From Thermomonas sp. (lineage in GTDB: Bacteria > Pseudomonadota > Gammaproteobacteria > Xanthomonadales > Xanthomonadaceae): a stretch of 21,035 nucleotides of DNA. The DNA lies in NCBI GenBank assembly GCA_024711415.1, contig JANJSW010000084.1, forward strand, positions 1-21,035. The letters are read 5' to 3'. Of this stretch, positions 1 through 8,600 are shown piece after piece (positions within the stretch are counted from its first letter, which is position 1; every line of letters begins with the position of its first letter). The position numbers and the translations under genes were made by a program. Under the pieces are notes generated by a model, which made no database searches, was not told the DNA's origin, and saw only the letters and a program-made list of their open reading frames with translations.

Positions 1-661
1 GCTGCTCGCGGTCGCCGCGCAGCTGCGGCGCGTCGCGCCGGCCGGGCCGGCCTGCCGCGAGCCGCCAGACGCGCAACGCCTGCTCGATCTCGCCCGAGGC
101 CAGCGTCCAGTCAGCGGCGTCGCGTGCATCGGCCAGGCCGATCCGCAGCAGGTCGCGGTTGCGTTCGCGCCGGCGTGCCGCCTCGCGCGCTTCGCCGGTG
201 GCCAGATACGGCCGGTAGCCAAGCGCGGCCAGCCGTGCCAGCGGCTTCGACAGAGCGGTGCGGGCGGGGTCCCAGGCGATGCGGATGCGCCCGGTGATGG
301 CGTTGGCGGTGGAGTCGAGCACGCCGGGTTCGCGCGCCAGCGCGCGGTCGATCAGCCAGGCGCAGGCGGCGCAGCGCATGCCGTCGGTGAGCACGGTGAT
401 CTCGCGGCCGCCGTCCACCTCGCGGGCGTGGCCAGCCAGCAGTTCCTCGCGGTCCCAGGCGGCCAGCGCCGGCGCGTCGGCATCGACCCGCCCGCCTGGC
501 GCGCTGCGCAAGCGGTAGTAGTCATCCAGGTGCGCATCCGCGATCCAGCGCGCGGCGGCGGCACAGCCTTCGCAGCAGAAGTCGCGCGTGCCGCCATCGG
601 CGTCGGCGCGCACCGGCGACTGCGGCAGCGCTTCGCCGCAGTGGTGGCAGACCCCGGCCAT
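1..661 (-). CDS. ccoI: Cu-translocating P-type ATPase CcoI/FixI, N-terminal part; departs from the family near the window edge
   Basis: CcoI moves copper across the inner membrane for assembly of the heme-copper centre of cbb3 oxidase. About 220 codons are visible, starting at ATG 661, and the gene runs off the window. Residues 5-33 carry the cysteine-rich N-terminal motif of CcoI (CHHC, then FCCEGC), and residues 88-157 form a heavy-metal-associated domain with CAAC at 97-100. The Arg-rich linker RRRERNRDLLRIGLA ends at residue 177, where the first membrane helix normally follows. Instead, codons from position 130 down to 1 stay open but encode a charged, non-membrane stretch (DARDAADWTLASGEIEQ). 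Neither other frame of this strand gives a membrane helix. The start is 13 nt after the ccoH stop, as expected for the ccoGHIS order. The identity of the N-terminal part is secure. The rest may be a fusion, a deletion or an assembly join. Confidence 0.8.
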   Translation of the reverse strand, partial: MAGVCHHCGEALPQSPVRADADGGTRDFCCEGCAAAARWIADAHLDDYYRLRSAPGGRVDADAPALAAWDREELLAGHAREVDGGREITVLTDGMRCAACAWLIDRALAREPGVLDSTANAITGRIRIAWDPARTALSKPLARLAALGYRPYLATGEAREAARRRERNRDLLRIGLADARDAADWTLASGEIEQALRVWRLAAGRPGRRDAPQLRGDREQ

Positions 662-674
662 GGCATTCACCGCG

Positions 675-1190
675 CTACGGTTGCCCGTCGTCCAGTGACG
701 GCCGCAGCTGCGCGGCGAGCTGGCCCTTCGGCATCCGTCCGCGCAGGCGCCAGTCTTCGCCAGAGGCCGGCTGCAGTTGGACCAGCCAGTCGTGGTCCAC
801 GGCCGGCTTGGCGTCGATGCGCCAGCCGGTGTCGGTGGCGGCCAGTGCCAGCGACAGGTCCTGTTCGGCGCGGGTGGGGTGGTGCAGGCGCAGCGTGAGC
901 GCGGCTGCGCGGTCGAAGTCGCCGCTTACCGGCAGCACTTCGACGAAACCGTGTTCCTGGTCGATGCGTACGATCGCGCCCAGCTTGCGCTCGGCTGCCC
1001 GTGCATCGGGGGTGAGGTCGGCCTGCTGGGCCTGGCCGGTGCGCTGCACTTCGTCCGGCACCGCGTCGATCGCATCACCGTTGCCAGCGACGGTGAGCAT
1101 GACCACGCTGCCAACCACCACCGCGCCGACCAGTGCCACCATCAGCCAAACGATGGGCTGCCGCCACGGCGACGACGAGTCGCGTTCCAT
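675..1190 (-). CDS. ccoH: Cytochrome oxidase accessory protein CcoH/FixH
   Basis: A 171-residue FixH-family protein needed for cbb3 oxidase assembly or stability. One membrane helix lies at about residues 13-34 (IVWLMVALVGAVVVGSVVML), followed by a periplasmic domain containing the FixH-type core around DLTPDARAAERKLGA and a beta-rich C-terminal part with LTLRLHHPTRAEQDLSL. A good ribosome site, AGGAG, sits 7 nt before the ATG. It lies between ccoG (66 nt upstream) and ccoI (13 nt downstream), the standard order. It ends with TAG, which shows that TAG works as an ordinary stop in this genome and bears on the amber codon inside ccoN. Confidence 0.88.
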   Translation of the reverse strand: MERDSSSPWRQPIVWLMVALVGAVVVGSVVMLTVAGNGDAIDAVPDEVQRTGQAQQADLTPDARAAERKLGAIVRIDQEHGFVEVLPVSGDFDRAAALTLRLHHPTRAEQDLSLALAATDTGWRIDAKPAVDHDWLVQLQPASGEDWRLRGRMPKGQLAAQLRPSLDDGQP

Positions 1191-1219
1191 CCGGATTCTC
1201 CTGGAAGTCAGTGCGCGGG

Positions 1220-1240
1220 CCGCTGCGGGAAGCGCAGCGG
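1220..1240. other. Perfect 8-bp stem-loop between ccoG and ccoH
   Basis: CCGCTGCG, a 5-nt loop GGAAG, then CGCAGCGG lie in the 66-nt gap between the ccoG stop and the ccoH start. No T-run follows on either strand, so it is not a canonical intrinsic terminator. It could protect the 3' end of the ccoNOQPG message, or reduce read-through into ccoHI. The role is inference. Confidence 0.55.
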
Positions 1241-1256
1241 TTCGCGACGATGAGGG

Positions 1257-2801
<1,545 letters not shown>

Positions 2802-2807
2802 TGCCTG

Positions 2808-3101
2808 TTACCTGCTGCTGGGTCCGTTGAAGCGGCTGGAAGGCCGCAGCAGGATCCAGGTGAAAAGGCTGGACGACGCCGTCGCCAGCCAGAAGGTGAA
2901 GAAGCCGATGCTGTAGCCCAGCCCGCGGGTGATGGCCAGGCCGGGGAACGTCAGGTCACGCAATTCCAGCGGGTCGATGAAGGCGAAGAACACCATCGTC
3001 GCCACCCCGGCCGCGAAGAAGCTGGGCCACAGGATGGCCCCGATCCGCTGTGCCATCGGGCGCGGCGGATGGTCGAAGTCCGGGGTGGTGAACGGGGTCA
3101 T
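2808..3101 (-). CDS. Small two-helix membrane protein between ccoP and ccoG
   Basis: A 97-residue protein of unknown function. Two hydrophobic stretches at about residues 21-40 (IGAILWPSFFAAGVATMVFF) and 65-85 (IGFFTFWLATASSSLFTWIL) predict two membrane helices joined by a loop with acidic residues. Its ATG overlaps the ccoP stop (ATGA), so it is probably translated with ccoP and may act in cbb3 assembly or as an extra subunit. As far as I know, small unnamed proteins occur at this spot in xanthomonad cbb3 operons. No cofactor motif or cysteine is visible. The coding call is firm because of the overlap and the matching codon pattern; the function is not known. Confidence 0.8.
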   Translation of the reverse strand: MTPFTTPDFDHPPRPMAQRIGAILWPSFFAAGVATMVFFAFIDPLELRDLTFPGLAITRGLGYSIGFFTFWLATASSSLFTWILLRPSSRFNGPSSR

Positions 3102-4033
3102 TGCTGGGCCTGGGCGCCTGGCTTGGCCTGGTGGGAGAGCGACCAGACATAGGCCGCGACCAGGCGTGAACGGGTATCGCCCAATACTTTACCCCACGCC
3201 GGCATCACTCCATGGCGGCCTTCGCCGATGGTGACCCGCAGCGCCTCGCGGCCGTCGCCGTAGAGCCAGTAGCCGTCGGTCAGGTCCGGCGCGCCGACCT
3301 TCGCATCGCCCTTGCCGTCCTTGCCGTGGCAGGCCACGCAGACACCTTCGTACAGGGTCTTGCCGCGCGCCGCCGCGTAATCGTTGCGGTTGCCGCCGGC
3401 CGGCTCGCCCAGCTGGTGCAGGTAGGCGATCACGTAGTCCACCGCATCCGGGCCACCCATGCCCTGCAGCACCTTGCCCCACGGCGGCATCACGCCTTCG
3501 CGGCCTTCCACCACCGTGTGCAGGATCTGCTCCGGGCTGCCGCCCCAGTGCCAGATGTCGTCGGTCAGGTCGGGATAGCCCACCGCGCCCTTCGCCGACG
3601 AGCCGTGGCAGGTGGCGCAGGTGTTGGCGAAGATCGATTTGCCCAGCGTCACTGCCTGCGGATCGCGCGCCAGCACGTCGATGGCCTTGCCCTTGTACGG
3701 GGCGAAGGTCTTTTCCAGCCGCGCGTTGGCGACGGCGGCCTGCGCGTCATGCTCGCCCTGCGAACTCCACTTGCCGAAGCCCTGGTAGGTGCCGAAGCCG
3801 CCGTACCAGAACAGGTAACCGAAGGCGAATGCGATGGCGATGTAGAAGCCGTTGATCCACCAGCGCGGCATCGGCTTGTTGTACTCGGTGATGTCGCCGT
3901 CCCAGTAGTGGCTGGTGTCCTCCGGCTTGGGATCGCCGGGGCGGCGCTTGGCGGTCCACCACAACAGCCAGGTCACGCCCAGCAGGTTGAACAGCACCAG
4001 GATGATGACGTACCAGTTCCATGCGGTGGTCAT
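3098..4033 (-). CDS. ccoP: cbb3-type cytochrome c oxidase subunit III, di-heme CcoP
   Basis: A 311-residue membrane-anchored di-heme cytochrome c that passes electrons to CcoO/CcoN. Two N-terminal helices (about residues 6-26 and 60-78) flank the conserved DITEYNKPMPRWW motif (47-59). Two CXXCH heme sites are at 139-143 (CATCH) and 232-236 (CVACH). Each has a downstream axial-Met motif, EGREGVMPPWG and EGRHGVMPAWG. The two cytochrome domains resemble each other, as usual in CcoP. The start ATG overlaps the ccoQ stop (ATGA), and its stop overlaps the next gene in the same way. Full length and intact. Confidence 0.95.
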   Translation of the reverse strand: MTTAWNWYVIILVLFNLLGVTWLLWWTAKRRPGDPKPEDTSHYWDGDITEYNKPMPRWWINGFYIAIAFAFGYLFWYGGFGTYQGFGKWSSQGEHDAQAAVANARLEKTFAPYKGKAIDVLARDPQAVTLGKSIFANTCATCHGSSAKGAVGYPDLTDDIWHWGGSPEQILHTVVEGREGVMPPWGKVLQGMGGPDAVDYVIAYLHQLGEPAGGNRNDYAAARGKTLYEGVCVACHGKDGKGDAKVGAPDLTDGYWLYGDGREALRVTIGEGRHGVMPAWGKVLGDTRSRLVAAYVWSLSHQAKPGAQAQQ

Positions 4034-4203
4034 GCGTGCGTCCCCTCGTTGTCGCCGGCCAGGGCCTCGCCCGCCGGCACGCCGTCATCCACCGCCAGCC
4101 GCGCGGCGGCATCGAAGTCGCTGCGCAGGCGCGGTTGCCAAGCCCAGACCCACAGGCCGACGAACAACAGCAACAGCAGCGTTGTCACGATTCCGGAAAT
4201 CAT
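4030..4203 (-). CDS. ccoQ: cbb3 oxidase subunit IV, CcoQ
   Basis: A 57-residue single-helix protein, MISGIVTTLLLLLFVGLWVW at the N-terminus and an acidic tail (DNEGTHA), fitting CcoQ/FixQ, which stabilises the cbb3 complex. I use ATG 4203 rather than upstream codons because it lies 4 nt after the ccoO stop and gives the normal CcoQ N-terminus. The stop overlaps the ccoP start by 4 nt. The position between ccoO and ccoP is diagnostic. Confidence 0.88.
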   Translation of the reverse strand: MISGIVTTLLLLLFVGLWVWAWQPRLRSDFDAAARLAVDDGVPAGEALAGDNEGTHA

Positions 4204-4207
4204 CTGC

Positions 4208-4822
4208 TCAGTTCCCCCGCGGCGCGTGCTTGCCGAGGCCCTGCAAATAGGCCACCAGCGCATCCAGTTCGGTCTTGCCGTCGACGGCTGCCGGGGCGGC
4301 CGCGATCTCGGCGTCGGTGTAGGGATCGCCCAAGCGCTTGAGCGCGCGCATGTGCGACTGCACGGTGGCGCCGTCCAGGGTGTTCTTCTGCAGCCACGGG
4401 AACGACGGCATGTTCGATTCCGGCACCACGTCGCGCGGGTTGATCAGGTGCACCCGGTGCCAGTCGTCGGAGTAGCGGCCGCCGACGCGGGCCAGGTCCG
4501 GACCGGTGCGCTTGGAACCCCATTGGAACGGACGGTCGTAGACGGATTCGCCGGCCAGTGAGTAGTGGCCGTAGCGCTCGGTTTCGAAGCGCAGCGTGCG
4601 CACCATCTGCGAATGGCAGTTGTAGCAGCCTTCGCGGATGTAGACGTCGCGTCCGGCCAGCTCCAGCGCCGGGTACGGCTTCACGCCCGGCAGCGGCTTG
4701 ATCGCCTCGGCCTGGAACATCAGCGGGACGATTTCGGCCAGGCCGCCGAGCGAGACGGCCACGGCCACCAGCACGGCCATCAGGCCGATGTTCTTCTCGA
4801 GTTTCTCGTGTGCGATTCCCAT
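4208..4822 (-). CDS. ccoO: cbb3-type cytochrome c oxidase subunit II, mono-heme CcoO
   Basis: A 204-residue membrane-anchored cytochrome c subunit. An N-terminal helix lies at about residues 12-34, followed by the family signature [17 protein letters not shown] with CXXCH at 66-70 (CYNCH). The axial-Met motif [10 protein letters not shown] and the [15 protein letters not shown] and [19 protein letters not shown] blocks are all present. The ribosome site GAGGA is well placed before ATG 4822, 9 nt after the ccoN stop. It is intact, so the damage in the preceding ccoN is not part of general decay of this neighbourhood. Confidence 0.95.
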   Translation of the reverse strand: MGIAHEKLEKNIGLMAVLVAVAVSLGGLAEIVPLMFQAEAIKPLPGVKPYPALELAGRDVYIREGCYNCHSQMVRTLRFETERYGHYSLAGESVYDRPFQWGSKRTGPDLARVGGRYSDDWHRVHLINPRDVVPESNMPSFPWLQKNTLDGATVQSHMRALKRLGDPYTDAEIAAAPAAVDGKTELDALVAYLQGLGKHAPRGN

Positions 4823-4831
4823 GTCTCGTCC

Positions 4832-6298
4832 TCAGGCCTTGGCTTCGGCGACGTCGGGCGACATGACCGGATGCTCGGCCACGCCGTGCGCCATCTTCCA
4901 GGTCTTCCACATGTGCCAGCCCATCAGGCACATGCCGGCCAGGATCAGCAGGCCTCCCAGAAGGCGCCCCAGGTAGTAGGGGTAGGTGGCGACCAGCGAC
5001 TCGACGAAGCTGTAGGTCAGCGTGCCGTCGGCGTTGGTGGCGCGCCACATCAGGCCCTGGGTGATGCCGGCGATCCACATCGAGACGATGTAGAACACCA
5101 CGCCGATGGTGTGCATCCAGAAATGCGTGTCGATCAGCTTGGTCGAATACATTCCCGGCAGGCCCAGCAGGCGCGGGTACAGCGCGTACAGCGAGCCGAT
5201 CGAGATCATCGCCACCCAGCCCAGGGTGCCGGCGTGCACGTGGCCGACGGTCCAGTCGGTGTAGTGCGACAGCGAGTTGACCGTCTTGATCGACAGCAGC
5301 GGGCCCTCGAAGGTGGCGATCATATAGAAGCTGATCGCCACGATCAGGAACTACAGGATCGGGTCGGTGCGCAGCTTGTGCCACACGCCGGACAGCGTGA
5401 GGATGCCGTTCATCGCGCCGCCCCAGCTGGGCGCCAGCAGGATCACCGAGAACACCATGCCCACCGACTGCGCCCAGTCCGGCAGCGCGGTGTAGTGCAG
5501 GTGGTGCGGGCCGGCCCACATGTAGATCGAGATCAGCGCCCAGAAGTGCACGATCGACAGGCGGTAGGAGTAGATCGGCCGCTGCGCCTGCTTGGGCACG
5601 AAGTAGTACATCATCGCCAGGTAGCCGACGGTGAGCAGGAACGCCACGCCGTTGTGGCCGTACCACCACTGCGCCATCGCGTCGACCGCGCCGCTGTAGA
5701 CCGAGTACGACTTCCACAGCCCGGCCGGCATCACGATGTTGTTGACGATGTGCAGCAGCGCGATGGCGATGATGTACGCGCCGTAGAACCAGTTGGCGAC
5801 GTAGATGTGCTTGACCCGGCGCTTGACGATGGTGCCGAAGAACAGCCAGCCGTAGGCCACCCAGACGATCGCGATCAGCAGGTCCAGCGGCCATTCCAGC
5901 TCGGCGTATTCCTTGCTCTGGGTGATGCCCAGCGGCAGGGTGATCACCGCGCCCAGCATCGCCGCCTGCCAGCCCCAGAACACGAACTGGGCCAGTTTGT
6001 CGGAGATCAGCCGTACATGGCAGGTGCGCTGCACCACGTACAGCGACGTGGCGAACAGCACCGAACCGCCGAACGCGAAGATCATGCCGTTGGTGTGCAG
6101 CGGCCGGATCCGGCTGTAGGTCAGCCACGGGATGTCGAAATTGAGGGCGGGCCAGTACAGCTGCGCGGCGCAGAGCACGCCGACGGCCATGCCGACGATG
6201 CCCCAGAACACGGTCGCAACCGCGAACTGGTGCACCACCTTGTCGTTGTAGGTGCCGGTGATGGCTTGCATGCGGGTCTCCGGAATGAACATGGACAT
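4832..6298 (-). pseudogene. ccoN: cbb3-type cytochrome c oxidase catalytic subunit I, CcoN, interrupted by one in-frame TAG codon
   Basis: CcoN holds low-spin heme b and the heme b3-CuB oxygen-reducing site. Ignoring one codon, the frame encodes 488 residues, a normal length. Numbered from ATG 6298, heme b ligand H68 is in IRPLHTNG. CuB ligands are H215 (WWYGHNG) and H265/H266 (AGPHHLHY), with Y259 at the position of the His-Tyr cross-link. Codon 316 is TAG inside [18 protein letters not shown], where the family has a sense codon, often Arg or Lys. The reading frame is kept on both sides. The region after the stop holds H353 and H355 ([12 protein letters not shown]), the expected heme b3 and heme b ligands. 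A product ending at 315 therefore could not be an oxidase. ATG 6271 is the likelier true start: it has GGAG upstream, and the predicted promoter -10 overlaps ATG 6298. Sequencing error, recent mutation or amber suppression are all possible. Confidence 0.9.
5351..5353 (-). other. In-frame amber (TAG) codon inside ccoN
   Basis: On the minus strand the codons read GAC CCG ATC CTG TAG TTC CTG ATC GTG GCG, that is DPIL, stop, FLIVA. Both flanks match CcoN in the same frame with nothing missing, so a single codon substitution explains it. AAG, CAG or TGG to TAG would each need one change. A GTG at 5341 could in theory restart translation of the last 169 residues, but no ribosome site is apparent. 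Confidence 0.9.
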
Positions 6299-6302
6299 GC
6301 TA
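6297..6302 (-). promoter_or_regulatory. Predicted -10 element of the FNR-dependent ccoN promoter
   Basis: TAGCAT on the minus strand matches TATAAT at four of six positions. Its centre lies 32 bp from the centre of the FNR box at 6325-6338, the spacing of a class II FNR promoter (box at -41.5). The implied transcription start is about 6290, inside the first apparent ATG region, which favours translation from ATG 6271. Prediction only. Confidence 0.45.
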
Positions 6303-6324
6303 GTCAGGCCTCGGAGATCGGGGC

Positions 6325-6338
6325 TTGACGCAGGTCAA
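6325..6338. promoter_or_regulatory. FNR/ANR-type binding site upstream of ccoN (shared with fnr)
   Basis: TTGAC-GCAG-GTCAA is a perfect palindrome of the FNR/ANR/DNR type (consensus TTGAT-N4-ATCAA). It sits in the divergent ccoN-fnr region at class II spacing from the predicted ccoN -10. FNR-family control of the cbb3 operon is well established in proteobacteria. It may also touch fnr expression: relative to the guessed fnr start near 6415 it is centred near -83. Confidence 0.8.
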
Positions 6339-6402
6339 ATTGACGGGGTCTATCGCCGTCCTGGCGGGCTGTGGAAGCCGGGCAACTGGTGGCAGGATCG
6401 GC

Positions 6403-6408
6403 GATAAT
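6403..6408 (+). promoter_or_regulatory. Possible -10 element of the fnr promoter
   Basis: GATAAT (five of six to TATAAT) lies 41 nt before the fnr ATG in a locally AT-richer patch. No convincing -35 is seen at the right distance, so this is a weak call. Confidence 0.3.
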
Positions 6409-6428
6409 TGTAGCTCCAGCCCTTCCGA

Positions 6429-6446
6429 TTTGCAGGCATTCGCAAA
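6429..6446. repeat. Inverted repeat TTTGC-N8-GCAAA just before the fnr start codon
   Basis: Perfect 5-bp arms flank an 8-bp spacer and end 3 nt before ATG 6450, covering the place where a ribosome site should be. No good Shine-Dalgarno is visible there. It could be an operator or a small hairpin controlling fnr translation, or chance. Confidence 0.35.
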
Positions 6447-6449
6447 GTC

Positions 6450-7220
6450 ATGAGCGATCCGATCCCGCTGAATCTGGCACGACTGCGGCGCACCTGTGCG
6501 GAATGCTCGTTGCAGATGTTGTGCCTGCCCGCAGGCGTCGATGCGGAGGATCTCGGCAGGCTGGACACGGTGGTGCAGCGGCGCAAGCCCCTGGCCAAGG
6601 GCGAAAGCCTGTATCGCACCGGCGACCCGCTGCGGGCGGTGTTCGTGGCCAGCGAGGGCAGCTTCAAGACGGTGGTGGTGAACCCGGCCGGCGAAGAGCA
6701 CGTGCTGGGTTTCCACCTGCCTGGCGAGCTGTTCGGTCTGGACGCGATCGGCAGCGGCCAGCACCGCTGCGAAGCGGTGGCGCTGAGCGATGCGCGGGTG
6801 TGCGAGTTGCCGTTCTCGCAGCTGGCCACCATCGCCGCCAAGCTGCCCAGCCTGCAGCAGCAGCTGCTGCGCGTGATCGGGCAGAGCGCCGACCGCGACC
6901 ACGACCACGTCGACGTGCTGTCGCGGCGCCAGGCCAGCGAACGCATCGCCCTGTTCGTGCACGGCCTGAGCGAGCGCTACCGGCGCATCGGCCGGCCCAG
7001 CGACGACTTCCAGCTGCCGATGAGCCGCGACGAGATCGCGCGCTACCTGGGGCTGGTGCTGGAAACCGTCAGCCGCGGTTTCAGCCGGTTGCACGAGGAC
7101 GGCGTGATCGAAGTGCGCGGCCGGCGCGTGCGCATCCTCGACGAACACGCGCTGTGCTTGGCTGCCAACGGCGGCAGCGACGGCGCCAGCCCGCAGCCGC
7201 GCAAGCGCGACCGCGCCTGA
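6450..7220 (+). CDS. fnr: FNR/ANR-family oxygen-sensing transcription regulator
   Basis: A 256-residue Crp/Fnr-family regulator. Cluster cysteines C16, C19 and C25 (C-X2-C-X5-C) and C118 in ARVCELPFSQL match the four ligands of the oxygen-labile 4Fe-4S cluster of E. coli FNR. This makes it an oxygen sensor rather than a cluster-less DNR. The cyclic-nucleotide-binding-like barrel includes FHLPGELFGLDAIGSG, followed by a dimer helix. The C-terminal helix-turn-helix is MSRDEIARYLGLVLETVSRGF, whose E-x-x-S-R (ETVSR) is the FNR recognition signature for TTGAT half-sites. It is transcribed divergently from ccoN, and five matching boxes lie within the window, so its targets are probably the neighbouring operons. 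Sometimes named anr or fixK-like in relatives. Confidence 0.92.
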   Translation: MSDPIPLNLARLRRTCAECSLQMLCLPAGVDAEDLGRLDTVVQRRKPLAKGESLYRTGDPLRAVFVASEGSFKTVVVNPAGEEHVLGFHLPGELFGLDAIGSGQHRCEAVALSDARVCELPFSQLATIAAKLPSLQQQLLRVIGQSADRDHDHVDVLSRRQASERIALFVHGLSERYRRIGRPSDDFQLPMSRDEIARYLGLVLETVSRGFSRLHEDGVIEVRGRRVRILDEHALCLAANGGSDGASPQPRKRDRA

Positions 7221-7284
7221 TCGGGCTGCGCGGCACCCTCCCGCCGGGCTTGCCGGACGGCCGGGCTTCCGCGAAGCTGCCGCG

Positions 7285-8520
7285 ATGATGGCGGACCTGG
7301 ACATCTTGCGCGGACTGGCGGTGGCGCTGGGCCTAGGCTTGCTGGTGGGCGTGGAGCGCGAGCGTCGGCGCGACGACGACGGCCACGGCATGGCCGGGGT
7401 GCGCACGTTCGCGCTGATCGGGCTGGCGGGAGCGATCGCCGAGCGCATCGGCGGCATCGGCATCGCACTGGGGGGTGCCTTCGTGGTGCTGGCGGCGCTT
7501 GCCGGTTATCGCGCCAGCCGCGGCCGTGACCCGGGCCTGACCACCGAAACCGCCATGCTGCTGGTGTTCCTGCTGGGCGTGCTGGCGATGCGCGAGCTGG
7601 TGCTGGCGGCGGGCCTTGGCGTGGCGGTGACGCTGCTGCTGGCGATGAAGACGCGCGCCCACCACTTCGTCCACCAGGTGCTGACCGACCAGGAGCTGCA
7701 TGACGCGCTGCTGCTGGCGGCGGCCGCGACCGTGGTGCTACCGCTGCTGCCGGATCGCGCCATCGACCCGTGGGAAGTGCTCAATCCGCGCAAGCTGTGG
7801 TTGCTGGCGGTGATCGTGATGGCGATCAGTGCGCTGGGCCATGTGGCCAGGCGGGCATTCGGCGTGCGCGACGGGCTGCTGCTGGCGGGGTTCGCCGGTG
7901 GCTTCGCCTCCAGTTCCGCCACCATCGCCAGCATGGGTGCGCGGGCGCGCAATGAACCCGCGTTGGCCAGTGCTTGCGCCGGTGCCGGGATGATGTCCAA
8001 CGTCAGTACCGTGGTGCAGCTGGGCGTGGTGGTGGGGCTGCTGTCGCCGCCGCTGCTGGGCCGGCTGTGGCCGGCGCTGTTGGTCTCCGGGGTGGTGGTG
8101 GCCGCATTCGCCCTTGCTGCCGTCCGCGCTGCGCGTGACGTACCGGGGGATCCTGCGCTTGCGACCGGGCGTGCGTTCGAGCCGAAACAGGCGTTGCTGT
8201 TCGTGGCGATCGTGGCGGTGGTGATGCTGGCCGCGGCCGCGCTGCAGGCATGGTTGGGCGATGCCGCGCTGGGCGCGGTGCTGGCGGTTTCCGGCTTTGC
8301 GGACACCCATTCGGCGGCGGCGTCGGCGGCGCAGCTTCATGCCACCGGTCACATCGAGCCCCGGGCCGCGATGTCGGGCATCGCGCTGGCACTGACCACC
8401 AATTCGATCACCAAACTGGGCCTGGCCTGGGCCAGCGGGGGGCGCGGCTACGCGCTGCGATTGCTGCCGGGCATCGTCGCCATGCTGCTGGCGTTCGTGC
8501 TGGCCCTGCGGCTGCTGTAA
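7285..8520 (+). CDS. MgtC/SapB-DUF4010 family polytopic membrane protein
   Basis: A 411-residue membrane protein with about a dozen hydrophobic segments. Residues 1-140 look like the MgtC/SapB domain (LRGLAVALGLGLLVGVERERR, GVRTFALIGLAGAIAE, GLTTETAMLLVFLLGVLA). Residues 180-405 look like DUF4010 (GFAGGFASSSATIASMGARAR, VSGFADTHSAAASAAQL, LALTTNSITKLGLAWASGG). The molecular function of this family is not settled; magnesium or small-molecule transport has been suggested by domain name only. The start may be either of two adjacent ATGs (7285 or 7288); neither has a strong ribosome site. It follows fnr by 64 nt and may be co-transcribed with it, but no functional link to denitrification is evident. 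Confidence 0.82.
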   Translation: MMADLDILRGLAVALGLGLLVGVERERRRDDDGHGMAGVRTFALIGLAGAIAERIGGIGIALGGAFVVLAALAGYRASRGRDPGLTTETAMLLVFLLGVLAMRELVLAAGLGVAVTLLLAMKTRAHHFVHQVLTDQELHDALLLAAAATVVLPLLPDRAIDPWEVLNPRKLWLLAVIVMAISALGHVARRAFGVRDGLLLAGFAGGFASSSATIASMGARARNEPALASACAGAGMMSNVSTVVQLGVVVGLLSPPLLGRLWPALLVSGVVVAAFALAAVRAARDVPGDPALATGRAFEPKQALLFVAIVAVVMLAAAALQAWLGDAALGAVLAVSGFADTHSAAASAAQLHATGHIEPRAAMSGIALALTTNSITKLGLAWASGGRGYALRLLPGIVAMLLAFVLALRLL

Positions 8521-8544
8521 AACAAAGCGCGGCCCAAGCCGCGC
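8519..8544 (-). terminator. Intrinsic terminator of the nirK-nirV-sco operon
   Basis: GCGCGGC-CCAA-GCCGCGC is a perfect 7-bp stem with a 4-nt loop at 8527-8544. On the minus strand it is followed by TTTGTTTTA. It lies 56 nt beyond the sco stop and directly abuts the stop of the convergent DUF4010 gene, so it may also slow plus-strand transcripts, though without a T-run on that side. Confidence 0.7.
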
Positions 8545-8600
8545 CCGGTGGTGCATGCATTGCAAGCCCCGGCGCACTGCGCGGGACCATGCGGGTGAGC

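Noticed and set aside
4832..5341. The C-terminal part of ccoN as an independent gene starting at GTG 5341
   Set aside because: No ribosome site, it begins inside a conserved membrane helix of CcoN, and it follows the upstream part in the same frame with nothing missing.
5351..5353. Pyrrolysine or another programmed recoding at the ccoN TAG
   Set aside because: No recoding signal or relevant genes are seen, the position is not an active-site residue, and TAG is used as a normal stop by ccoH.
4200..6328. Very long open frames in other phases over ccoN/ccoO (642 and 587 codons)
   Set aside because: They are rich in Arg, His, Gln and Ala with no domain logic, and mirror the GC-rich third codon positions of the cbb3 genes, whose motifs are unmistakable.
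6340..6353. Second FNR site next to the ccoN box (TTGAC-GGGG-TCTAT)
   Set aside because: Only the left half-site matches; the right half is too far from RTCAA.
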